Part shown: positions 17,024 to 24,425 of the stretch, piece after piece | Layout of the letters: every line of letters starts with the position of its first letter | How positions within the stretch are numbered: the first letter of the stretch is position 1 | Assembly: GCA_013003245.1 (NCBI GenBank) | Contig: JABDJX010000152.1 | Coordinates: forward strand, 1 to 35,165 | Direction of reading: 5' to 3' | Length of the DNA: 35,165 nucleotides | DNA from: Silicimonas sp. | Lineage (GTDB): Bacteria; Pseudomonadota; Alphaproteobacteria; Rhodobacterales; Rhodobacteraceae | The notes under the pieces: model-generated | Databases searched by the model: none | Told to the model about the DNA's origin: nothing | Seen by the model: only the letters and a program-made list of their open reading frames with translations | Program-made: the position numbers and the translations under genes

Positions 17024-18358
17024 TCAGCGGGGCGCGTTGGCCATTTCGGTCATAAGCGGGTCAAGGGACTGGGCAGTTGCAACGTCCATCCCCATATCCC
17101 AAACGCGCTTTGCGGCGTCTTCACGCCAAAGGCGCGTTGTCAGTGACAGGTATTTCCTGCGGATTTCCTCTGGCGGGTAAGGATCAGACCAGTCGCCCCG
17201 GTTGGTTTCGGTTTCAGCTTCAAGAACCTCGCCGGTTTTCAGTGTGACGATGATACGAGCCGGGCGCTTGTCGGGCAGCAGCGCTGTCATGCTTGGGTCT
17301 TCTGTCACGCTCACACGGCGCGCCAGATCGAGGATGTCAGGGTTGGTGACATTTGGCATGGTGAAGCTATCGACGCCGGTTGAGCCATTCAACAGCGATG
17401 TCGCCACCGCAAAGGGGACTGAAAATTTGCCTGCCAAAACATTCACAGGCGCAGGGTCGTCCAGTTCGACGGCAAGGGAATAGGTTTCAACCTGCACGCT
17501 TTCGATGTGGTGGTGATCCAGCCCCTTGGCCTGCAAACTGGCCAACGCATCAAGCGCCGCGTGGTTATAGCGACAGCAGGAGTGCATCTTGAAATAGTTG
17601 CGGTTGACCTCCCAACGTCCCCCCAGATCTCTGGCAAAGGTGGCATCGTCAAAGCTGTCCGACACAACGTGCCCAAACACCTGAGCCACGCCGTCATGAT
17701 CCCCGGTATAGCCCGATGCGATCATGTCGCCGGCCAGCACCCCCATCTGTCCCGACACGCCCGCAAAGACGTTTCGCACTGTGCCGCCTTCCAGCATCGT
17801 ACGGCGCGAAGTCGATAATCCAAGGCTTGCCGACAGGCTGATCGCGTGGCGCATCTGTGCGGCGTCGGCCCCTTTCAGGCGTGCCACGGCAGTTGCCGCG
17901 CAGATCGCGCCCCATGTGCCGTGTGGATGCATCGACGGGCGCAATTGCGTGGAAATCCCGACACGCGCTCCGACCTCGTAGCCAATCGCGACAGCGGCCA
18001 GCAAGTCCGCGCCGCTGGTCTGGGCTTGCGCAGCCGCCAAAGCAGCGGGCACCGTGTGCATACCGGGGTGGCCTTTGCAAAACTGATTGCCTTCATCCAT
18101 CTCAAGGGTTGTGCCAGCCGTGCCGTTCAAAAGGGCCGCAGTGCCAGCGGCGCGCGTTTGCGTCGTGCCAATCAATAGGGCCGGGCCGCTGCCGGATTGG
18201 CGACGGGCCAGGGCGGCAACATCGGGTTCGGCAGCGCCACCCACGATCGCCCCAATGCAATCGGCCAGGATCAGGGCAGTGCGTGCGCTGACGTCCGGCG
18301 GAAGATCCGACGTTGGCGTTTCAGCGGCAAAACGCGCCACGTGCCCTAAACTGTCCAT
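17024..18358 (-). CDS. MmgE/PrpD family protein
   Basis: LADCIGAIVGGAAEPDVAAL, AIGYEVGARVGISTQLRPSMHPHGTWGAICAATAVARL, NYFKMHSCCRYNHAALDAL. ATG at 18358 (MDSLGHVARF) chosen over the ORF-track start at 18442, which would cover the whole divergent spacer. Confidence 0.86.
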   Translation of the reverse strand: MDSLGHVARFAAETPTSDLPPDVSARTALILADCIGAIVGGAAEPDVAALARRQSGSGPALLIGTTQTRAAGTAALLNGTAGTTLEMDEGNQFCKGHPGMHTVPAALAAAQAQTSGADLLAAVAIGYEVGARVGISTQLRPSMHPHGTWGAICAATAVARLKGADAAQMRHAISLSASLGLSTSRRTMLEGGTVRNVFAGVSGQMGVLAGDMIASGYTGDHDGVAQVFGHVVSDSFDDATFARDLGGRWEVNRNYFKMHSCCRYNHAALDALASLQAKGLDHHHIESVQVETYSLAVELDDPAPVNVLAGKFSVPFAVATSLLNGSTGVDSFTMPNVTNPDILDLARRVSVTEDPSMTALLPDKRPARIIVTLKTGEVLEAETETNRGDWSDPYPPEEIRRKYLSLTTRLWREDAAKRVWDMGMDVATAQSLDPLMTEMANAPR

Positions 18359-18440
18359 CCCTTGCCCCGCACCCGATTTCCTGATTGCCTGCCAAATTAG
18401 GCGTGTATCGAACGCCCCTGCAAGCAGTTTGGAGAGTGTC

Positions 18441-19208
18441 ATGAAGCGGGTACTGGTGATCGTCCCTTTTCCGATGAGCGAAGATAACCGCGATCAGCGC
18501 CGGGCTCAGCTGGGATCGGTCGAACTTGGGCCAGACATCGAGTTTGTCTTTGAGTCCGTCCGCGTGGCTCCAAAGAACTATGTCAGCGCGTCCGACATGG
18601 CTTTGGCCGAATTCGGCGCGTTGGAGGCGGGGCTGAAGGCCGAAGAGCGCGGCTTTGATGCGGTGTGCATCGACACGATGTCCGACAGCGGCATGGCAGG
18701 CTTGCGCTCGGAATTAACCATCCCTGTGATCGGGCCGGGCCGTGCGTCAGTGCTTATGGCGATGATGCTGGGAAACCGGTTCTAGATCATCGCGATGTGG
18801 CCGCATTGGCAACATCTCTATCGCAAGACGATCGGCGAACTTGGGGTCGAGAAGCACTGCGCCTCGGTTCGTTGGATCGATGCGACGCCCGACAATCAGG
18901 CGCTGATGGCAGGCAAAGAGAGTGACATCTTTCCTGCACTGGAAGCCATTGCGCGCCGTTGCATTGAAGAAGATGGCGCGGATGTGATTCTGTTGGGCTC
19001 CACCACGATGCACCAATCACATGCCTATCTTGCCGAGCGCCTTTCGGTCCCTGTCGTCAATCCCGGACCGCTGACCTACAAGCTGGCAGAAACCGTGCTG
19101 GGCCTTGGTTTGACCCACAGCCGTGCTGCCTATCCAACAACGCTTGCCCCGCGCCGGGATGTCATTCACGCGATGCTGGACGCAGCTGAGGCGCATGATC
19201 AATCATAA
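18441..19208 (+). pseudogene. Asp/Glu/hydantoin racemase family gene interrupted by an in-frame TAG (18783-18785)
   Basis: 18441-18785 encodes MKRVLVIVPFPMSEDNRDQ...DTMSDSGMAGLRSELTIPVIGPGRASVLMAMMLGNRF*. The same frame continues after TAG as IIAMWPHWQHLYRKTIGELGVEKHCASVRWID...VILLGSTTMHQSHAYLAERLSVPVVNPGPLTYKLAETVLGLGLTHSRAAYP to TAA 19206-19208. Both halves belong to one racemase family. Confidence 0.82.
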
Positions 19209-19221
19209 GTACGACTTGTCT

Positions 19222-19245
19222 AAATGACATAATGTTATATCATTT
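19222..19245. promoter_or_regulatory. Candidate GntR operator: imperfect palindrome AAATGACATAATGTTATATCATTT
   Basis: 20 of 24 positions are palindromic, with perfect 6-bp outer arms AAATGA/TCATTT; located 31 bp upstream of the GntR start at 19277 and markedly AT-richer than its surroundings. Confidence 0.55.
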
Positions 19246-19276
19246 AAGGTATGAACGCTGGCACTTCAAAACCTCA

Positions 19277-20089
19277 ATGACCAAAATCGACCGCGCCTTG
19301 TCGAATGTACCCTCGCGGCTGGATGCCGCCTCTGCGGTGCCGCTTTATCAGCAATTGGTCGTGCAATTGGAAAACCGGATTGCCAGCGGTGAGTTTGGGC
19401 CGGGTAGCGTGCTGCCGGGCGAATTTGATCTCTCGCGTGGCTATGGCGTCTCGCGCATCACCGCAAAACGGGCGCTGGATGAACTGGCAGATGCCGGTCT
19501 GGTCAAACGCGAACGCGGGCGTGGCACGAAGGTTTTGAAACGTCCGAAAGCAGCGGCAATGCGGACCTCAATCGACGGTTGGCTCGACACCATTAGCCTG
19601 ATGCAATCCACCACGGACGTGCGGCTCTTGCAGTTAGACTACCTCTCGGCGACCCCCGATATCGCAGCGGCGCTTGAGGTGCCTCAGGGCACAGAAGTGC
19701 AGCGCTCGGTGCGGGTGCGCACGCTGGAAGGGACGCCGATGTCCTATCTTGTTTGCTTTCTGCCCGGTGCCATTGGTCACGGTTTTGATGAGGATGATTT
19801 ACGTAAAACAGCCATGCTGAAGCTGCTTGAACGTGCAGGCCATACCGTTGCCTTGGCGCGCCAGACCGTGTCGGCCACCCTCGCCACCCCCGAGACAGCG
19901 CAGGCGCTGGACTTGCTGGCAGGCGCACCATTGCTGGAAGTGCGCCGCATTGCGCGCGATGCCGATAACGTGGCGGTGCAGTACATCCGTGCCCTTTATT
20001 CCCCCGAGCTTTACCACATTGAAATGGCGATGACGCGCAAGGTCGGGCCTGATGGGCCGCTTTGGTCGGCTGAGGAGGATCCAAGCTGA
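19277..20089 (+). CDS. GntR family transcriptional regulator (HutC/UTRA subfamily)
   Basis: SAVPLYQQLVVQLENRIASGEFGPGSVLPGEFDLSRGYGVSRITAKRALDELADAGLVKRERGRGTKV, then a UTRA-like domain (TEVQRSVRVRTLEGTPMSYLVCFLP...VQYIRALYSPELYHIEM). ATG 19277 preferred to 19232, which lies inside the palindrome. Confidence 0.9.
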   Translation: MTKIDRALSNVPSRLDAASAVPLYQQLVVQLENRIASGEFGPGSVLPGEFDLSRGYGVSRITAKRALDELADAGLVKRERGRGTKVLKRPKAAAMRTSIDGWLDTISLMQSTTDVRLLQLDYLSATPDIAAALEVPQGTEVQRSVRVRTLEGTPMSYLVCFLPGAIGHGFDEDDLRKTAMLKLLERAGHTVALARQTVSATLATPETAQALDLLAGAPLLEVRRIARDADNVAVQYIRALYSPELYHIEMAMTRKVGPDGPLWSAEEDPS

Positions 20090-21351
20090 TGCCCCAAACT
20101 CTTGCACAAAAGATCATCGCCCGCGCGGCCGGTCGCGATCATGTGACCCCCGGCGAGGTTGTCACCGCCCGGATCGATCTGGCGATGATCCACGATTCTG
20201 GAGGCCCGCGCCGCGTGGCCCCGATCTTGGCCGATCTTGGCGTGGGTTTGTGGGACAAGGACAAGGTCTTTCTTGTGTCCGACCATTTCGTGCCGGGCGA
20301 TACCGAAGAGGGGGCTTCGATCCTTGCTCTGACCCGCGACTGGGCGCGCGAAACGGGTGTGCGGTTTCATGATGGCCTGGGAATTTGCCACGTGGTCTTG
20401 CCGGAAAGCGGGCAGTTACAGCCCGGCATGTTCGCGGTTGGAGGAGACAGCCATTCGCCCACAGGCGGTGCCATGGGTGCCTTCATGTTCGGCATCGGCG
20501 CAACCGAGATGGCGGGCGTTCTGGCGACCGGTGAAATCTGGGTCAAGGTGCCCGAGACAATCCGCATCGAGTGGACCGGGCGACTGGGCGAGGGGCTGAT
20601 GGCCAAGGATATCATGCTGGCGCTCTGCGGCAGACTCGGCATGGACGGCGGCAAGTATCAGGCGGTGGAGTACACCGGCGATGCAATCCGCGCGCTGTCG
20701 ATGCAAGAGCGCATGACGCTTGCCAATATGGCGGCTGAACTGGGCGGGCAAACCGGGCTTATCGCGCCGGATGAGGTCACCGCAGAGTTCTTGCGCGATG
20801 TTGGCGGTGACGTGCCAGACCTGAGTGATCTTCATTCCGACGACGGCGCACCTGTTCTCGAACATCACACCTTTGACGCCAACACACTTGCCCCGCAGGT
20901 CGCGGCCCCGCACTCTCCTGCCAATGCCATGCCCGCCGATGAGGCCGAAAAGACGACCATCGATGTGGCCTACGTTGGGGCCTGCACTGGGGCGAAATAC
21001 GAAGACTTGGCTGCCGCTGCCCGCATTTTGCAAGGGCGCAAGCTGGCCAAAGGTGTCGAGCTGTTGGTGGCCCCGTCCTCTAAACGCGATCAGGACCGCG
21101 CTGCCAAAGACGGCATCATGGCCGTGTTCGAGGCTGCTGGCGCCAAGGTTTTGCCCAATGCCTGCGGGATATGCGCGGGCTATGGCACGCACCGTCTGGG
21201 GGCGGACGTAACCTGTATCTCTTCGACCGCGCGCAATTTCAAGGGTCGGATGGGCGAGGCATCGTCGCAGGTCTGGCTTGGCTCTCCTCTGACCGTGGCA
21301 GCCGCCGCCGTCGCCGGACATATCGTGGACCCGAGGGAGATGCTGGCATGA
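20089..21351 (+). CDS. Aconitase-superfamily hydro-lyase large subunit (LeuC / dimethylmalate dehydratase large-subunit-like)
   Basis: 420 aa; SDHFVPGDTEEGAS, GGDSHSPTGGAMGAFMFGIGATEMAGVLATGEIWVKVPETIRI, YVGACTGAKYEDLAAAARIL, LPNACGICAGYG (Fe-S Cys ligands). Confidence 0.92.
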   Translation: MPQTLAQKIIARAAGRDHVTPGEVVTARIDLAMIHDSGGPRRVAPILADLGVGLWDKDKVFLVSDHFVPGDTEEGASILALTRDWARETGVRFHDGLGICHVVLPESGQLQPGMFAVGGDSHSPTGGAMGAFMFGIGATEMAGVLATGEIWVKVPETIRIEWTGRLGEGLMAKDIMLALCGRLGMDGGKYQAVEYTGDAIRALSMQERMTLANMAAELGGQTGLIAPDEVTAEFLRDVGGDVPDLSDLHSDDGAPVLEHHTFDANTLAPQVAAPHSPANAMPADEAEKTTIDVAYVGACTGAKYEDLAAAARILQGRKLAKGVELLVAPSSKRDQDRAAKDGIMAVFEAAGAKVLPNACGICAGYGTHRLGADVTCISSTARNFKGRMGEASSQVWLGSPLTVAAAAVAGHIVDPREMLA

Positions 21352-21851
21352 GCGGGCGCGTTTTTCTTCTGGGGGATGACATCGACACCGATCAGCTGGC
21401 ACCCGGTCAGTACATGCGCGGCGGGATCGAAGCGATTGCCGCGCATTGCCTTGAGGCGACGCGGCCTGATTTTGCGACATCCGTTCAACCTGGAGACATC
21501 GCCGTGGCGGGGCGGAACTTTGGCGCGGGGTCGTCGCGCGAACAAGCTGCCGAGGCATTGCGTCACCTTCAAGTGGCAGGCGTCGTGGCGCTTTCCTTCG
21601 CGGGCATTTTTTATCGAAACGCTGTCAATCTGGGGTTGCCGGTTCTGATCGCACCGTCACTTGAGGGCGTCTCAGATGGTGACCGGGCGACGCTGGATGC
21701 TGAAGCCGGGGTCCTCTGTCTAACGGAAAAAAACACCGACATCACGCTTGAACCGATGCCCGAAAACCTGCGCGCCATTATCGACAGCGGCGGCTTGGTG
21801 CCACATCTGAAAAAGCGTTTTGCCGCACACCGCAAAGGACAGGTGACATGA
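21348..21851 (+). CDS. Aconitase-superfamily hydro-lyase small subunit (LeuD-like)
   Basis: 167 aa; VFLLGDDIDTDQLAPGQYM, VAGRNFGAGSSREQAAEALRHLQVAGVVALSFAGIFYRNAVNLGLPVLI. ATG at 21348 overlaps the LeuC-like stop. Confidence 0.92.
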   Translation: MSGRVFLLGDDIDTDQLAPGQYMRGGIEAIAAHCLEATRPDFATSVQPGDIAVAGRNFGAGSSREQAAEALRHLQVAGVVALSFAGIFYRNAVNLGLPVLIAPSLEGVSDGDRATLDAEAGVLCLTEKNTDITLEPMPENLRAIIDSGGLVPHLKKRFAAHRKGQVT

Positions 21852-22705
21852 CACTGAAAGCCCTTCTGAAAGGGCCAGATATCCTGCTTGCACCAGGTAT
21901 CTTTGATGCACTGACAGGTTTGATTGCCGAGCAATCAGGGGCAAGGGCACTTTACCTCTCCGGGGCCGGAATCGCCTATACGCGATTTGGCCGGCCCGAC
22001 ATCGGACTCGTGTCGATGTCGGAGGTCGCCGACACGATTGCCCTGATCCGGGACCGCGTCTGCCTGCCGCTGATCGTGGACGCAGACAACGGCTTTGGGA
22101 ACGCGCTGAACGTCCAGCGCACCGTACGGGTGTTCGAGCGGGCTGGGGCAAATGCGTTGCAGCTGGAAGACCAGACCATGCCCAAGCGCTGTGGACATCT
22201 GGATGGCAAAATGCTGATTTCAACGACTGAAATGGCTGGAAAAGTCCGGGCAGCAGCGGATGCAAGGGCCAGCGGCGACACGCTGATTATTGCGCGCACC
22301 GATGCGATCGCGGTGGAAGGTTTTGACGCGGCTCTTGAGCGGGCGGAACTGTACGTTGAGGCAGGCGCGGATGTTTTGTTCATCGAAGCCCCTCAGGATC
22401 GCGCGCAACTGGAAGCGATCGCTAAGACCTTCAAAGGCCGCATTCCTTTGATGGCAAACATGGTTGAAGGTGGCAAAACCCCGATCCATGGTACCGACGA
22501 TTTGCAAGCCCTTGGGTTTTCGCTTGTTATCTTCCCGGGCGGCGTGGTGCGCGCTCTGGCGAAAACAGCGGGCGATTATTACCGCGGGCTGATTACCACA
22601 GGATCGAACGACGGTTTCAAAGATCGGATGTACGACTTTGCAGGCCTCAACGACGTGATTGGAACGGAAGACATGCTGAAGCAGGGGAAAACCTATGGAG
22701 ATTGA
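21848..22705 (+). CDS. Isocitrate lyase/PEP mutase superfamily carboxy-lyase (second copy)
   Basis: 285 aa; LLAPGIFDALTGLIAEQSGARALYLSGAGIAYTRFGRPDIGL, PLIVDADNGFGNALNVQRTV, LEDQTMPKRCGHLDGK (KRCGH catalytic Cys). Confidence 0.91.
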   Translation: MTLKALLKGPDILLAPGIFDALTGLIAEQSGARALYLSGAGIAYTRFGRPDIGLVSMSEVADTIALIRDRVCLPLIVDADNGFGNALNVQRTVRVFERAGANALQLEDQTMPKRCGHLDGKMLISTTEMAGKVRAAADARASGDTLIIARTDAIAVEGFDAALERAELYVEAGADVLFIEAPQDRAQLEAIAKTFKGRIPLMANMVEGGKTPIHGTDDLQALGFSLVIFPGGVVRALAKTAGDYYRGLITTGSNDGFKDRMYDFAGLNDVIGTEDMLKQGKTYGD

Positions 22706-24425
22706 TCCGGTCACGCTTGCGATCCTGAAAGGGCGTTTCGAGCAGATTGCCGACGAGATGGATGCAACGCTGTTCCGCTCGGCGTTTAACCCGATCATTG
22801 CCGAAGCACATGACGCCAGCCATGGGCTCTATGATGCTGAATCCGGCGACACGCTGGTGCAGGGCAAGTCCGGTCTGCCGATTTTCGTCGGGGTTATGGC
22901 TTTTGCAGTGAAAGCGGTTATCAAAAAGGCAGCGGCACAGGGCGATGTGAACGAAGGCGACGTCTGGATCTTTAACGACCCTTACGATGGCGGTACGCAT
23001 TTGTCCGACTTTCGTCTGGTAAAACCTGTGTTCCGCGATGGCGAGGTGTTTTGCTTCCTTGCCTCGGTCGGTCACTGGCACGACGTGGGGGGCAACGTAC
23101 CCGGCAACTACAACCCGGCGGCGACCGAGTGTTTTCAGGAAGGCATGCTGATCCCGCCCGTCAAGCTATATGACAAGGGCGAGTTCCGCCAGGACGTCGT
23201 TGATATCCTCTCGGCCAACTCCCGCCAGCCGATGTCTCTTTATGGTGATCTGAACGGCCAGATCAACGCGATGGATCTTGGCGAAAAGCGGCTGAATGCG
23301 CTGCTTGACGAATACGGCGTGCCTACGGCGCGGGACGCACTTGCGGCGCTGAAAGACCGCGCCGCCACGATGATGCGTGCGCAAATCTCGAACCTTCCGT
23401 CCGGCACGATTTCGGCAGAAGACTGGCTTGATAACGACGGCATTGACGATGTGCCACTGAAGATCGCGCTGGATATGACCATTGATGGCGACAGGATGGT
23501 GCTTGATTTCACGCGCTCGTCGCGTGCCTGTCAGGGGCCGGTGAATATCTCGCGCTCGACCACCATTGCGGCGTGCTATGTGGCGCTGAAACACATCTTT
23601 GGCGATGTGCCAGCCAACGCCGGTGTGCTTGAACCCGTCGAGTTTCGCATTGACGACGACTCGCTTTTGTCGGTGACGGCGCCCAAGCCCGTTGGCGGCT
23701 ATACCGAGACGATCCTACGACTGATCGACGTGGTGTTTCAGGCGATGTCGCAGGTCGCTCCAAAGTCGGCAATGGCCTGCGCCTATGGCACGATCAACGC
23801 GCTCTCGCTGGCGGGGCACCGAGAGAACGGCGCACGCTGGGTGATGTTCTCGTTTTTCGGCGGGGGGCACGGAGCGCACGGGGCAGGCGATGGTCTGAAC
23901 CACGGCAACGCCCCGATTTCCACGGCGACGATCCCGCCCTTGGAAATCCTCGAATCCGCGTACCCTGTCCGGTTCACCAAATGGGCGCTACGCCCGGACT
24001 CCGGCGGCCCCGGTCAGTATCGCGGGGGTTTGGGAGCGATCTATGAGATTTCGCTGTTGGAAAAGGACGCAGATGTCTTCCTGTTTGGTGAGCGGGGCAA
24101 AGTACCACCGCGCGGTGTCGTGGGGGGCATGGATGCGGCGACCAATCGGTTTTACTATGAGCAATCCGACGGCGAGCATTCACCGCCGATGAAATCAAAA
24201 ATGGTCGGCATCCATATTGAACGCGGCCAGCATGTGCGTCTGGAAACACCCGGCGGTGGTGGGTATGGCGACGCATTCAAGCGCGATCCCGAAAAGGTTC
24301 TGAAGGATGTGGTGCAGGGCTATGTCTCGGCTGAAACCGTGCGCGAGACATATGGGGTCGTGCTGACAGATGGTGTAGTCGACCAAGCGGCCACCAAAGC
24401 CTTAAGAGAAGAGCGCAGCGCATGA
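22695..24425 (+). CDS. hyuB: Hydantoinase B / oxoprolinase family protein
   Basis: 576 aa; MEIDPVTLAILKGRFEQIADEMDATLFRSAFNPIIAEAHDASHGLYD, DVWIFNDPYDGGTHLSDFRL, ALRPDSGGPGQYRGGLG, ETPGGGGYGD. Confidence 0.95.
   Translation: MEIDPVTLAILKGRFEQIADEMDATLFRSAFNPIIAEAHDASHGLYDAESGDTLVQGKSGLPIFVGVMAFAVKAVIKKAAAQGDVNEGDVWIFNDPYDGGTHLSDFRLVKPVFRDGEVFCFLASVGHWHDVGGNVPGNYNPAATECFQEGMLIPPVKLYDKGEFRQDVVDILSANSRQPMSLYGDLNGQINAMDLGEKRLNALLDEYGVPTARDALAALKDRAATMMRAQISNLPSGTISAEDWLDNDGIDDVPLKIALDMTIDGDRMVLDFTRSSRACQGPVNISRSTTIAACYVALKHIFGDVPANAGVLEPVEFRIDDDSLLSVTAPKPVGGYTETILRLIDVVFQAMSQVAPKSAMACAYGTINALSLAGHRENGARWVMFSFFGGGHGAHGAGDGLNHGNAPISTATIPPLEILESAYPVRFTKWALRPDSGGPGQYRGGLGAIYEISLLEKDADVFLFGERGKVPPRGVVGGMDAATNRFYYEQSDGEHSPPMKSKMVGIHIERGQHVRLETPGGGGYGDAFKRDPEKVLKDVVQGYVSAETVRETYGVVLTDGVVDQAATKALREERSA

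Noticed and set aside
15689-17146. Large + strand ORF (485 aa) antisense to the hydantoinase and carbamoylase genes
   Set aside because: Spans two well-supported minus-strand genes and lacks recognisable motifs; typical high-GC antisense open frame.
18783-18785. Programmed pyrrolysine or selenocysteine recoding at the amber codon
   Set aside because: UAG is not a selenocysteine codon, and no Pyl machinery or conserved downstream element is visible; simple mutation or sequencing error is more economical.
20416-21558. 380 aa minus-strand ORF (and 1477-2469, 330 aa) as possible overlapping genes
   Set aside because: Antisense to strongly motif-supported LeuC-like and FAD oxidoreductase genes; no coherent protein signature.
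20089-21851. Leucine biosynthesis leuCD
   Set aside because: Family similarity is real, but there is no leuA or leuB and the genes are translationally coupled to a lyase and hydantoinases; a catabolic hydro-lyase is more likely. Phylogeny is needed.
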